The translations under genes were made by a program, and so were the position numbers. The notes under the pieces were generated by a model. The model saw only the letters and a program-made list of their open reading frames with translations. It ran no database searches and was not told the origin of the DNA. This document shows, one piece after another, positions 14,832 to 24,289 of a stretch of DNA of 38,961 nucleotides. This stretch comes from Alloiococcus otitis ATCC 51267 (GTDB taxonomy: Bacteria; Bacillota; Bacilli; Lactobacillales; Carnobacteriaceae_A), in contig NZ_JH992961.1 in NCBI RefSeq assembly GCF_000315445.1, positions 1 to 38,961 on the forward strand. The letters are read 5' to 3'. Within the stretch, counting starts at the first letter, position 1. The number at the start of each line of letters is the position of its first letter.

Positions 14832-16517
14832 CTAATTCGCTTCAAGCTTAGGTTCACCTTTATTTTTATTTTGGAAAGGATAGCGGATGCCTAAGATGTG
14901 TTTGGCAATGCGGGAGGTGTGGTCTGATATCCGCTCCAAGTTAGCGACCAGGTCAATAAAGAGGACACTGTCGGACGGCTTGCCTTCGCCTTTATTGAGG
15001 TGGTTTAGGTATTCATTCCGTAATTCATCTTCCAGAATATCAATAGCAGCTTCCCGCTCAAGGACTTGGTTGGCTCCAGCTTCATCATTGTCTTGGTAAG
15101 ATTTTAAGGCTTGTTCGATATTGTCGCTCACCATGGTGAAGAGTTTTTCCACTTTTTCATTGTATAAAATGTCTTCAGGTTTTTTATTTTTGTCCTTGTA
15201 TTTAGGGTAGATGTCATGGATAATCTGGGCAATGCTTTGGGAGTGGTCCCCAATCCGTTCAATATACTTGGTGACTTCAGTCATCTTGTTGTAATCTTGA
15301 GAATACTGGTCGGGCATGTCTTTGACTGACAAAAGCATTAAGAATTCGGTGATTTTCCCGTCAATGTGGTCCACAATGTCTTCAATCTGCATGACCTTAT
15401 CGTGGTGGTCATCTTTTTTTGAATGGTAGTACTTGTAAGTATATTCAAATTCTTTGGCAGCAAACTTCCCAATCTGACCAATTTCTTTTTTGACCTGGCC
15501 AAAAGCTATGATAGGGGAGGACTTGATCAAGGACCGGTCCATGTAAGATTCGTATTTAGGCAGGTCATCATCTGATCCTGGCACTATTTTACTGACCAAC
15601 TTGGCAATTTGTGGGATGAACCAGATCAGGATGAGAACTGCAACTAGGTTAAAAATCCCGTGGGCAAAGGCAATTTGCATTTCTGGACTCAAGCTGAATT
15701 GTTCAGCTAGGTATTCGATTAGGGCTAAGTAGGGGTTGAAGACTAGCATGACAAAGATAGTGGCAATAACGTTAAAGATAACGTGGGCAGCGGAAGCTCT
15801 TTTAGCTGACAAACTGGCCCCGATGGCAGCTAGGACTGCGGTGATGGTCGTCCCGATATTGGTTCCAAAAACGAGGGGTAGGGCAGCAGACAGTTCCATG
15901 CTCCCTTGAGCATACATACTCTGGACGATCCCAGTGGTTGCTGAAGATGATTGCATCAACATGGTAACCACTGTCCCAGCCAAGACACCTAGGAGGGGGT
16001 TGGATGAAAAGCTCAGCATGAGATTGTTAAAGAAGGGCATAGACTGTAGGGGCTCAAGACCAGAACTCATTAATTCCAATCCGTAAAAGAGGGCCCCAAA
16101 GCCAAAGACAGTCTCACCTATGTAGTTAATCCGGTCTTTTTTGAAGAAAAAGATGAGGAAAGCACCGACTGCGATAATCGGTAAGGCTAACTCGCCAATA
16201 TCCAAACCGATGATAAAGGCGGTAATGGTCGTCCCAATGTTGGCACCCATGATAATTCCAATGGCTTGCTGTAGACTCATAAAGCCGGCATTAACTAATC
16301 CAATGGCTAAAACGGTGGTCCCTGAAGAACTTTGAATTAAAACGGTGACTGCTACTCCGGCTAAAACAGCTCGAATGGGGGTAGAGGTAAACTTGTTTAG
16401 GATACTTCTTAAATTATCACCGGCAGATTGTTTGAGCCCATCGCCCATAAATTGTAGGCCGAAAAGAAAGATCCCTAGTCCACCCAGAAACTGGAACAAC
16501 ATGTCTTGCACTTCCAT
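14832..16517 (-). CDS. Na/Pi-cotransporter family protein with PhoU-like C-terminal domain
   Basis: This 561-residue protein has an N-terminal membrane part (about residues 1-310) with the two inverted Na+/phosphate cotransporter repeats. Each repeat carries a QSSS motif (LIQSSSGTT near residue 60, MLMQSSSATT near 190) followed by GANIGTT or GTNIGTT. After a linker, residues about 345-550 form a helical PhoU-like domain with paired IERIGDHSQSIA and LERISDHTSRIA motifs. The domain order and length match the bacterial NptA/YjbB group. It probably moves phosphate, with the PhoU part regulating it. AGGAGG before the ATG at 16517 supports this start over an internal Met. Intergenic 14619-14831 holds only a short CTCCAGC/GCTGGAG dyad. 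Confidence 0.9.
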   Translation of the reverse strand: MEVQDMLFQFLGGLGIFLFGLQFMGDGLKQSAGDNLRSILNKFTSTPIRAVLAGVAVTVLIQSSSGTTVLAIGLVNAGFMSLQQAIGIIMGANIGTTITAFIIGLDIGELALPIIAVGAFLIFFFKKDRINYIGETVFGFGALFYGLELMSSGLEPLQSMPFFNNLMLSFSSNPLLGVLAGTVVTMLMQSSSATTGIVQSMYAQGSMELSAALPLVFGTNIGTTITAVLAAIGASLSAKRASAAHVIFNVIATIFVMLVFNPYLALIEYLAEQFSLSPEMQIAFAHGIFNLVAVLILIWFIPQIAKLVSKIVPGSDDDLPKYESYMDRSLIKSSPIIAFGQVKKEIGQIGKFAAKEFEYTYKYYHSKKDDHHDKVMQIEDIVDHIDGKITEFLMLLSVKDMPDQYSQDYNKMTEVTKYIERIGDHSQSIAQIIHDIYPKYKDKNKKPEDILYNEKVEKLFTMVSDNIEQALKSYQDNDEAGANQVLEREAAIDILEDELRNEYLNHLNKGEGKPSDSVLFIDLVANLERISDHTSRIAKHILGIRYPFQNKNKGEPKLEAN

Positions 16518-16730
16518 TTATACCTCCTATGTTTGTTTCGAACAATAACGTTAACAATCTTACAAGCCTATTTTATCGGACAAAGGAGGAAAAATAAACG
16601 GATATCCCATGGTTTATTATGATAATTTATTGATAAATAAGCGGTCAAGATAAAGCAAGGACAAATTGATATAGAAAATTTAGCAAGAAATTGATAAGAT
16701 AGGAGTATAGAATTTAGAGGAGTCAATGCC

Positions 16731-17162
16731 ATGATCATATTCCTAATTGCCCTAACTATCTTAATATTGGCAACTTTGATCAGTATTATTTACATAGAAG
16801 ACTTGGTTGACCGCGACTATTATAAGCCCTTTGTCTACCAAACAGCTAGCTTAGACTTGGAAGCCTTTCATGACTTCTACCAGCAAAAGGGCAATATCTT
16901 TCAATCTTACGCCAGGGAAAAATTTGACGGTCCGGGTGTTTATGTGATCTACAACCACAGCCAGGACAAGTATTATTTTGGCCAAGGGGACCGGGTGATT
17001 GACAGCATTTATGACCGGCTGACCGATGAAGCTGACCAAGAAATTCACCAGGCCATCTCTAATTTTGATGACCTCTATGTTAAGATGATGCTCTTGAGTC
17101 AAACGTCCTATGACCAAATTGATGATCTCTTGGCTGTCACCAAGGGAGAGTTTACAAGATAG
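16731..17162 (+). CDS. Membrane-anchored GIY-YIG-like domain protein
   Basis: This 143-residue protein starts with one strong transmembrane helix (residues 2-21). A soluble part follows in which GVYVIYN (69-75) and KYYFGQG (80-86) reproduce the two opening strands of the GIY-YIG nuclease fold (GVY for GIY, YFG for YIG). Candidate catalytic Arg residues are R88 or R96. The usual downstream Glu is not obvious; DDLL near residue 131 may occupy its place. The domain is short and may be inactive as a nuclease. A GAGGAG site precedes the ATG. The two ABC exporter genes follow 76 bp later on the same strand, but a functional link is not evident. The family resemblance is by motif only. Confidence 0.6.
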   Translation: MIIFLIALTILILATLISIIYIEDLVDRDYYKPFVYQTASLDLEAFHDFYQQKGNIFQSYAREKFDGPGVYVIYNHSQDKYYFGQGDRVIDSIYDRLTDEADQEIHQAISNFDDLYVKMMLLSQTSYDQIDDLLAVTKGEFTR

Positions 17163-17238
17163 TTGAGGAGAGGAAGTTAGGTTTCTAGCTTCCTTGCTTT
17201 TACTTTAACCTGGTTTTGATTAAACAAGGAGATGGAAC

Positions 17239-19005
17239 ATGTTTCAAATATTACAAAAATTAGGCTGGTTTTTTAAACTCAAACGCAAGACTTACGGGAT
17301 AGCGGTCCTCTGTTTGATCTTAGTGGCGATTGCAACAGCTATTACACCTATGATTATTGGGAATATTATCGACCAAATGACTGCAGGGACATTAACCGTA
17401 CAAAACTTAGTCATTCAGATTGCTATTATTTTCTTTCTAGCTATTTTAATGTATGGCTTGCGCTATGTTTGGCGGGCTCTGGTCTTTACCAACTCGACCC
17501 ATCTAGAAGCTATCATGCGTAACCGACTCTTTGACCATTTTACCAAGATGGATAGTCAGTTTTTCCAAGACTTTCGGACTGGAGACTTGATGGCCCATGC
17601 AACCAATGACTTGGCCGCCCTTAAATTTGTAGCTGGTGGCGGGATCCTAACCCTGGCCGACTCCTTTGCAGTCGGGGTCACCACCTTGGCCAGTATGGTC
17701 TTGTTTGTTGACTGGCGCTTGACCCTCTTTACCATCGTTCCCTTTCCATTCCTTATGCTAATTGGACGGAACTTAGGGGTTATTATCAACCGCCGTTACC
17801 GCAAGGCCTTGGAGTCCTTCTCCCAAATGAATGACCATGTCCAAGAAAGTATTGCCGGCATGCGGGCCATTAAGGCTTTTGGGGAAGAAGATAGCGATTT
17901 TGAAAATTTTTCGGAAGATATTGATGAAGTTATTTCTACCAACAAGGCGGTTAACAAGGTCGATGCCCTGTACAGCCCGGCGATTGAAATGATCACCCAG
18001 TCTGCCTTTATCCTGACCCTTATATTTGGGACCTATTATGTCATTTCAGGCCGGATTACCATTGGGGACCTTGTCGCTTACTTCTCCTACCTGTCCATGA
18101 TGACCTGGCCCCTCCTTGGTCTAGGTCGCTTGGCCAACACACTAGAGCGGGGAAATGTCTCCTATGCCCGAATCATCGAACTCTTGTCCATTAAATCGAG
18201 TATTAATGAAGCCTATAAACCAGTTGACCAGGCCTTGGGCGGGGACATTGATTTTGATATCAAGTCTTTTAAGTACCAGGACAGCGACGACCGGCCAGCA
18301 TTGAAGAATGTTCAATTCCACTTGAAGGCTGGCCAAACCCTCGGCTTAGTTGGAAAGACAGGTTCTGGGAAAAGTACCATTTTTAAACTCCTCATGCGGG
18401 ACTATGACCACTACGATGGCCAGATCACCTATGATGGCATTGATATCAGGGATTACGCCACCGATACCCTGGCCCAAGGGATTGGTTACGTGTCTCAAGA
18501 GCCTTTCTTATTTTCCAAATCGATTTTAGACAATGTCCGCTTTGGGGCACCGGACACCCCTAAAGAAAAGGTGGACTACTATACCAAGTTAGCCAATGTC
18601 TATGAAGATAACCTGGACACCCCCCAAGGTTTTCAAACCCAGGTGGGAGAGAAGGGTGTTGCCTTATCTGGTGGGCAAAAACAAAGAATTTCCATCGCCC
18701 GTGCCCTAACAATTGAACCGGAATTTTTATACTTGGATGACTCTCTGTCAGCAGTGGATGCCAATACAGAACACCAGATTTTACAAAACTTCAAGACCTT
18801 AAGGAAAAACCAAACCAATATCATTTCTGCTCACCGGATTTCGTCAGTTATTCATGCTGACTTAATCTTAGTGATTGACGATGGCGAATTGATTGACAAG
18901 GGAAGCCACCAAGAACTCTTGGAAAGAAATGAATGGTACCGGTCCATGTACGAAAAACAACAATTGCAACTAGAAGTAGAAGAAGGAGGCGGTGACCATG
19001 AGTGA
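17239..19005 (+). CDS. Heterodimeric multidrug ABC exporter subunit, BmrC/LmrC-like
   Basis: This 588-residue half-transporter has a six-helix membrane domain (about residues 1-310) and a C-terminal ATPase. Walker A is GKTGSGKST, the signature LSGGQKQR is canonical, but Walker B ends in LYLDDSLSAVD with Asp in place of the catalytic Glu. Canonical LSGGQ with a degenerate Walker B marks the C-type partner of heterodimeric exporters such as BmrCD, LmrCD and YheI/YheH. These pump drugs or lipids outward at the cytoplasmic membrane. AAGGAG precedes the ATG. Its 3' end overlaps the partner gene by 8 nt, so the pair is co-translated. Confidence 0.92.
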   Translation: MFQILQKLGWFFKLKRKTYGIAVLCLILVAIATAITPMIIGNIIDQMTAGTLTVQNLVIQIAIIFFLAILMYGLRYVWRALVFTNSTHLEAIMRNRLFDHFTKMDSQFFQDFRTGDLMAHATNDLAALKFVAGGGILTLADSFAVGVTTLASMVLFVDWRLTLFTIVPFPFLMLIGRNLGVIINRRYRKALESFSQMNDHVQESIAGMRAIKAFGEEDSDFENFSEDIDEVISTNKAVNKVDALYSPAIEMITQSAFILTLIFGTYYVISGRITIGDLVAYFSYLSMMTWPLLGLGRLANTLERGNVSYARIIELLSIKSSINEAYKPVDQALGGDIDFDIKSFKYQDSDDRPALKNVQFHLKAGQTLGLVGKTGSGKSTIFKLLMRDYDHYDGQITYDGIDIRDYATDTLAQGIGYVSQEPFLFSKSILDNVRFGAPDTPKEKVDYYTKLANVYEDNLDTPQGFQTQVGEKGVALSGGQKQRISIARALTIEPEFLYLDDSLSAVDANTEHQILQNFKTLRKNQTNIISAHRISSVIHADLILVIDDGELIDKGSHQELLERNEWYRSMYEKQQLQLEVEEGGGDHE

Positions 19006-20770
19006 AGATAGACGACTTTCCTTTCCGATCAAGGTCAACTTCCAGGTCCTCTGGCGCTTGCTCAATTTCGCCAAACCTTTTTGGAAAGTGTTTGCCCTAG
19101 CCGTCATCATGATGGTTTTGGGGTCAGCTGTAGCAGCTTCCTTGCCGATCATCATCCAACAATACATTGACCAATACCTGGTAACCGCTTCTGTGACCTG
19201 GACCATTACCCTTCGTTATGTCCTCTTTTACCTAGTCTTGGTGGTTAGCCGTGGACTCTTGACCTACTATTCAAACTATTTATTTATGAACTCATATGAA
19301 ATGTCAGTAGCCAATTTGCGTCGCCAAGTTTACGGCAAGGTCACCCGACTAGCCATGCGGTATTTTGACCAAACCCCTAATGGGTCGATCGTGTCACGGA
19401 TTACCAATGACACGGAAACCATTAAGGAATTTTGGGCTGTCTTCTTGGAATTTGCTGATGGCCTCTTTAACGCCGTAGCTATTGCCATTGCCATGTTTAC
19501 CCTGGACGCCCAGTTTGCTATGATTTTTGTGGCAACTATCCCCATTATTATCTTGTTGATGTATGTTTACCAAAAGTATTCGACTGTTATATATGGTCGG
19601 ATGCGGGAAGCCTTGTCCATGGTGAACACTGAGCTTAGTGAATCAATTTCTGGTATGGATACTATCCAGCACTTCAACCAAGAAGAACGGAAGAAAGAAG
19701 AGTTCGATGAAGTTAACCAAAAATATGTTGATGCCAGAATCCGTATGTTTAAAATGAATGCTGTATTACTCATGCCGGCTATAAGCTTTATTGAATCCAT
19801 GGTCTTAGTGGTCTTGTTATCTGTTTTCGGCTACCAATTTTTCAACAACTTTGCCGTCAATGTCGGGGTTATTTATGCCTTTACTTCCTATACTCGGGCC
19901 TTCTACCGCCCAATCGGGAACATGATCAACAGCTTGTCTATCTATCAAGATGGGATCGTCTCCGGTTACCGGGTTATCCGCCTTCTTGACCGGACTGACT
20001 TAGCACCAACAGCTGGCGACCAGGCCCAGGGGGAGATTACAGATGGACATATTAAACTTTCTCATGTTACTTTCTCCTATGACGGGGAGCGGGATGTCTT
20101 AAAAGATATCAATATCGAAGCCAAGCCCGGCCAAACCATTGCCCTAGTTGGTCAGACTGGGTCAGGCAAGAGCTCGATTATCAACCTCCTCATGCGCTTT
20201 TATGAATTCAACCAGGGCGAGATTACCATTGACGGTCAGTCTATCCGTGATATCAAAGATGAAGAACTGAGAGAAAAAATTGGCCTGGTCCTACAAGATA
20301 GTTTCTTATTCTATGGGAATATCAAGGATAATATTGCTATGTTTGGGGATTTCAGCGACCACGAGATCCGCCAGGCAGCTGAATTTGTCAATGCTGACAA
20401 GATCATCAACCAGCTCGATGGCAACTACCAGGCCCGGGTCATTGAAGGAGGAGCAGCCTTCTCAACTGGTGAGAAGCAACTTTTAAGTTTTGCCCGGACC
20501 ATCTTGCGCCAACCGAAAATCCTTATCTTGGATGAGGCGACGGCCAATATTGACACTGAAACAGAAGAAATCATCCAGCATGGTCTCCAGCAAATCCGGC
20601 GGGGGCGGACCACCATCATGATCGCCCACCGCCTGTCCACCATTAAGGATGCCGACCAAATTTATGTCTTGCGGCATGGGGAAATTATTGAGCAAGGCAA
20701 GCACGAAGACCTGATCCGCCAGCAGGGGACTTACTACAAGATGTACCAGTTGCAAACTTCTGACCAGTAA
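18998..20770 (+). CDS. Heterodimeric multidrug ABC exporter subunit, BmrD/LmrD-like
   Basis: This 590-residue half-transporter starts at ATG 18998, 8 nt after AAGGAGG; an in-frame GTG at 18992 is too close to that site. It has six membrane helices, then an ATPase with Walker A GQTGSGKSS, an intact Walker B LILDEATANID with catalytic Glu, but a degenerate signature, FSTGEKQLL instead of LSGGQ. These defects complement those of the upstream partner, so the dimer should have one hydrolytic and one non-hydrolytic site. That is the classic asymmetric arrangement of BmrCD/LmrCD exporters. The likely role is multidrug or toxic compound efflux. Confidence 0.92.
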   Translation: MSEDRRLSFPIKVNFQVLWRLLNFAKPFWKVFALAVIMMVLGSAVAASLPIIIQQYIDQYLVTASVTWTITLRYVLFYLVLVVSRGLLTYYSNYLFMNSYEMSVANLRRQVYGKVTRLAMRYFDQTPNGSIVSRITNDTETIKEFWAVFLEFADGLFNAVAIAIAMFTLDAQFAMIFVATIPIIILLMYVYQKYSTVIYGRMREALSMVNTELSESISGMDTIQHFNQEERKKEEFDEVNQKYVDARIRMFKMNAVLLMPAISFIESMVLVVLLSVFGYQFFNNFAVNVGVIYAFTSYTRAFYRPIGNMINSLSIYQDGIVSGYRVIRLLDRTDLAPTAGDQAQGEITDGHIKLSHVTFSYDGERDVLKDINIEAKPGQTIALVGQTGSGKSSIINLLMRFYEFNQGEITIDGQSIRDIKDEELREKIGLVLQDSFLFYGNIKDNIAMFGDFSDHEIRQAAEFVNADKIINQLDGNYQARVIEGGAAFSTGEKQLLSFARTILRQPKILILDEATANIDTETEEIIQHGLQQIRRGRTTIMIAHRLSTIKDADQIYVLRHGEIIEQGKHEDLIRQQGTYYKMYQLQTSDQ

Positions 20771-20848
20771 ATTTATACTCACTAGCCCAGTAAGTGAAGT
20801 CAGCCTGTATCAGCTAAAGGGATCTTCATTTTATAGTACTATAGGGTC

Positions 20849-20877
20849 AAAAAGACCAGGGGAAGCCTGGTCTTTTT
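20849..20877 (+). terminator. Intrinsic terminator after the ABC exporter pair
   Basis: AAAAAGACCAGG (20849-20860) and CCTGGTCTTTTT (20866-20877) form a perfect 12-bp stem with a 5-nt loop and a T-tract. Confidence 0.92.
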
Positions 20878-21012
20878 ATATCGGCTATGTAAGGGCTTAT
20901 TTAAATCATTTTGTGTCTGTTAAGATGAAAATTAGATAAATGAATAGACTGTTAAATGTTTTAGTGGTATAGTAAGTTCTAAATAAATCTATATAGATAG
21001 GAGTGGATCACA

Positions 21013-22359
21013 ATGAGTAAAAGAGCAAGAGATGTTATCATCGTAGGCTTCGCCCTTTTTGCTATATTCTTTGGGGCGGGGAACTTAATCTTTCCCGTTT
21101 ACCTAGGACTGAATGCAGGTGATAACTGGTTTAGCTCGATGGTAGGTTTTATTTTAACCGACCCTTTCTTAGCCATCTTAGTTGTTATTATCACGGCTAA
21201 ATTAGGTGGCCAGGCTGAAGACATTGGAAGGAGGGTTGGTCCCAACTTTGCGAAAGTTTTGGGCATTATCGCTATTTTGTCAATTGCGACCTTTGTTGCT
21301 GTACCTCGTACTGCAGCAACCGTCCATGAGATTGCAATTCAGCCGAACTTTCCCAATGTTTCCCCCGTTGTGACCTCTCTTGTCTTCTTTGCCTTTACCT
21401 TGTACTTTGTGATTAATGAAGGTAAGGTCATTGACATTATCGGTAATATTTTAACCCCCATTTTAATTGCCACTTTGGCCATTTTTATAGTCTGGGTCAT
21501 TATTAACCCTCCTGGTCCAACCGTCCCCAGTCAAATTGAAAGCAGTGACTTCCTAGTCGGCTTTACCGAGGGCTACCAAACCATGGATGCCTTAGGGGCT
21601 AACCTGATGGCCGGAATTGTGGTTACTGACTTAGTCCGGAGAGGTTACACAGACAAGGAAAAACGTTATAAAAATACAATTGGGGTGGGCATTATTGCCT
21701 TTATCTTACTTAGCCTAGTTTATGGTGGCTTGGTCTATGTAGGGGCCCGTTTCTCAGCTATCTACCCAGTTGATATGTCCCGGACCCAACTGCTGATTGC
21801 TAGTTTCTCTTACATTTTTGGCGACTTTGGAGCCTTCCTAATTTCCGTTGTTGTCACTCTGGCTTGTCTAACCACTTCAGTTGGTTTGACCGCAACCTGT
21901 GGCGACTATTTCCAGACTATTTCCAAAAACAAGTTGAAATACAGACCTATTGTGATTACCTCGGTCACCATCGGCCTGCTGATTTCTCTCTTGTCAGTCG
22001 ATGAGATTGTCGCCTTCACCGGTCCCTTGCTAGACCTTGTTTACCCGGTCGTGATGGCCTTGGCCCTTTTCTCCCTCTTTAACGAATACTTGAAATATGA
22101 CTTGATCTTCGTTGGAGGCGTAGCCGGAGCCTTTGCTGTAGCCTTAATAGAAACCAGTTTAGGCCTGCTTGGCATGGATGCTGCCCTAGAAAGCTGGACC
22201 GCCTTTGTTCCCCTAGCTGAAGTTGGTTTTGGCTGGTTGATCCCAGCTTTAATCGGTGGTTTAATTGGCGGACTCCTAGGTCACTTCTTTGACTTGGGTA
22301 AACGCTTGGAAGACCATGACAACCAGAGAGCTGTCCTGTCAGAGACTTCCTACACATAA
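21013..22359 (+). CDS. brnQ: Branched-chain amino acid carrier, BrnQ/LIVCS family
   Basis: This 448-residue carrier has about 12 hydrophobic segments. The N-terminal FFGAGNLIFPVYLG (residues 19-32) is the family hallmark, followed by FVAVPRTAATVHEIAI (about 94-109) and the MDALGANLMAGIVVTDL segment (about 192-208). BrnQ carriers take up leucine, isoleucine and valine with Na+ or H+ at the cytoplasmic membrane. The C-terminus is short and hydrophilic. ATAGGAG lies about 8 nt before the ATG. It forms a single-gene unit between two terminators. I looked for a T-box or CodY-type leader in the 135 bp upstream and saw none that is clear. Confidence 0.93.
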   Translation: MSKRARDVIIVGFALFAIFFGAGNLIFPVYLGLNAGDNWFSSMVGFILTDPFLAILVVIITAKLGGQAEDIGRRVGPNFAKVLGIIAILSIATFVAVPRTAATVHEIAIQPNFPNVSPVVTSLVFFAFTLYFVINEGKVIDIIGNILTPILIATLAIFIVWVIINPPGPTVPSQIESSDFLVGFTEGYQTMDALGANLMAGIVVTDLVRRGYTDKEKRYKNTIGVGIIAFILLSLVYGGLVYVGARFSAIYPVDMSRTQLLIASFSYIFGDFGAFLISVVVTLACLTTSVGLTATCGDYFQTISKNKLKYRPIVITSVTIGLLISLLSVDEIVAFTGPLLDLVYPVVMALALFSLFNEYLKYDLIFVGGVAGAFAVALIETSLGLLGMDAALESWTAFVPLAEVGFGWLIPALIGGLIGGLLGHFFDLGKRLEDHDNQRAVLSETSYT

Positions 22360-22379
22360 GTAATTTTAAATTAAACTAT

Positions 22380-22428
22380 AAAAAAGCCCCCTAGCAATCA
22401 TCAATATGGTTGCTAGGGGCTTTCTTTT
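22380..22428. terminator. Bidirectional terminator between brnQ and the DUF368 gene
   Basis: AAAGCCCC-CTAGCAA pairs with TTGCTAGGGGCTTT around a 12-nt loop with one bulged C. T-rich sequence follows on both strands, so it can end both convergent genes. Confidence 0.88.
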
Positions 22429-22448
22429 GAATTTAGTTAGAGTGAATG

Positions 22449-23360
22449 CTACTCAGACTGGTCGCCAGCCTGGCCCAGCCAGTAGGTCCCTATAAAGCAA
22501 AGGGCTAGTAGGAGACCACCTGCGCTGACAAAACGAATCATTTGGTCAACTGGTAAGCTAGACAGGGAAGCGATTGCTCCTGTATTCAATAAAATCGCAA
22601 TGGGAGAAGCTAGGACTAGACCAAATATTCCACTGTAAGTTAGAACGGGTTGGTTGGCAAAGAGGTATTCAATGATTTTACTGATCAAGAAGATACCGAC
22701 TAAGACACCAAGGCCAAAAGGAATGAGGAGGGCTAGACCGTGGAGGATGCCTTGTGTATCTAGACTTCTCAAGGCATCAAAGAAGTTGGTTAAGGTATTG
22801 ATAATATTATAATAGTAACCCAAAATCATCAGGACCAAGGAACCACTGATACCAGGAATTACCATGGTGGCTGCTGCAATCAAGCCGACAAAAAATAAAA
22901 TGGCAAGATTAGCTAAAGTCAGGTCTAAGGCTTCAAAGGTCACGTCTGATTCTTGGTAAAAGGATAGGACCACGATGAGGGCAAAAAAGAGGGTAAAGAC
23001 GACTAGCTGGCTCCAGCCAATGGATTCCCTTTCAGTCTTCAAGGTATGAGCGAACTGGCGGAGTAAAATCGGAAGGCCACCTAAGACCAAACCGACAAAG
23101 GCCATGGCAGTGGGGAAGGTATATTGGCTCAAGAGGACCTCAATAGCGTATGAAAAAAAGACGATCCCTAAAAGGATACCAAGAGCTAGGGGCAATAGAA
23201 TTGACATTGATTTTTTAAAGGCTTTTTTCAGATGGGTGATGGCAAAGATCAAGTCATCGTAAATGGCTAAAGAAACAGCCATCGTTCCACCACTGACCCC
23301 AGGGATTAAATTGGCAACCCCGACCAGGATTCCTTTAATAACCATCCAAATATAAGACAT
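22449..23360 (-). CDS. popT: DUF368 polyprenyl-phosphate transporter, PopT-like
   Basis: This 303-residue, highly hydrophobic protein has two related motifs: NLIPGVSGGT (residues 17-26) and MVIPGISGSLVLMILGYYYN (about 165-184). These paired PGxSG re-entrant signatures define DUF368. Members of this family have been shown to recycle undecaprenyl phosphate, the lipid carrier of wall precursors, across the cytoplasmic membrane. TGGAGG lies before the ATG. The gene is monocistronic and convergent with brnQ. Assigning the lipid substrate here rests on the family, not on residues I can check. Confidence 0.85.
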   Translation of the reverse strand: MSYIWMVIKGILVGVANLIPGVSGGTMAVSLAIYDDLIFAITHLKKAFKKSMSILLPLALGILLGIVFFSYAIEVLLSQYTFPTAMAFVGLVLGGLPILLRQFAHTLKTERESIGWSQLVVFTLFFALIVVLSFYQESDVTFEALDLTLANLAILFFVGLIAAATMVIPGISGSLVLMILGYYYNIINTLTNFFDALRSLDTQGILHGLALLIPFGLGVLVGIFLISKIIEYLFANQPVLTYSGIFGLVLASPIAILLNTGAIASLSSLPVDQMIRFVSAGGLLLALCFIGTYWLGQAGDQSE

Positions 23361-23500
23361 AAGTTTCCTCCATCAATTATCGTTACTTGAATAAGTTCAA
23401 GTTTACTCTAATTAGCCTAGCTTATCAATTACAGTTTGCCTGCTTTGCAATTTTTATAAATTTCTTTATGATTAAAGTATGAAATGATAGGTGATGAAAA

Positions 23501-24283
23501 ATGCGCGAGAAAATTTTCCAAATTATTAGTGTCCAAGATAGCGACTCCCTTGCTAGCAAGGCCTATAATACGGTCAATATCTTTTTGATTTTGATCAGCT
23601 TGCTGCCTTTAATGTTTAAAAGTCAAGATCCCCTCTTACAATTTATTGATAACTTGGTCTTAGTTTTTTTTATTGTCGAATATTTTCTTCACTTTATTAC
23701 AGCTGATATCAAGTATGATGACCTGCCCAAGCACCAAGCCTTCCTTCGCTACCCAGTATCTTTTTTTGGGATAGTCGACCTACTCTCCATCCTCCCCATG
23801 ATGGAATTTGTCTCTTCCTCTTTCCGACTCCTCCGTCTATTTAGACTGGTCCAGTCGGCTAGGGTTTTTCGAGTCTTTAAAATCTTTCGTTACTCCAATA
23901 GTATTGATATCTTAATCAAGGCCATTATCCGCCAAAAAGACTCCCTCCAGTTAGTCTTATGGACTGCTGTTTTATACCTACTAATTACCTCGCTTTTGAT
24001 CTTTAATATCGAACCAGAATCCTTTCCAAGCTTTATGGATGCTCTCTTTTGGTCAGCCGGAGCCTTAACATCGGCAACTTTTGGGGATTACTTTCCTAGC
24101 AGTCCCCAAGGCCAATTGATTGGCATCTTGTCCTTTATGGTCGGAGTCCTCATCATTGCCTTGCCTTCCAGTATTATTACGGCAGGCTATGTTGACGAAC
24201 TCAAGGCCCACAGTAATATAGAGGACCAAAACGGCCAAGAACAAGAAGACGAGCAAGCACAAGAAAAAAGCCCAGACCGATAG
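23501..24283 (+). CDS. Voltage-sensor cation channel with non-canonical selectivity filter
   Basis: This 260-residue protein of the voltage-gated ion channel superfamily has S1-S3 at about residues 24-100. The S4 (about 106-131) carries a regular basic ladder: R109, R112, R115, then R121, R124, K127, R130. Two pore helices flank the filter loop. The filter reads TSATFGD at 190-196, where potassium channels have TTVGYGD; the first filter Gly is Thr, Val is Ala and Tyr is Phe. The C-terminal helix (LPSSIITAGYVDEL) otherwise aligns well with bacterial Kv-like channels. The tail is acidic and Gln-rich. Potassium selectivity is therefore doubtful. A GGTGATG site lies before the ATG. It ends 6 bp from the convergent Nudix gene. 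Confidence 0.8.
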   Translation: MREKIFQIISVQDSDSLASKAYNTVNIFLILISLLPLMFKSQDPLLQFIDNLVLVFFIVEYFLHFITADIKYDDLPKHQAFLRYPVSFFGIVDLLSILPMMEFVSSSFRLLRLFRLVQSARVFRVFKIFRYSNSIDILIKAIIRQKDSLQLVLWTAVLYLLITSLLIFNIEPESFPSFMDALFWSAGALTSATFGDYFPSSPQGQLIGILSFMVGVLIIALPSSIITAGYVDELKAHSNIEDQNGQEQEDEQAQEKSPDR

Positions 24284-24289
24284 CCTGGG

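Noticed and set aside
22079-22357. Minus-strand ORF of 92 codons inside brnQ
   Set aside because: It is a shadow of a well-supported gene, lacks a ribosome site and has no recognisable domain.
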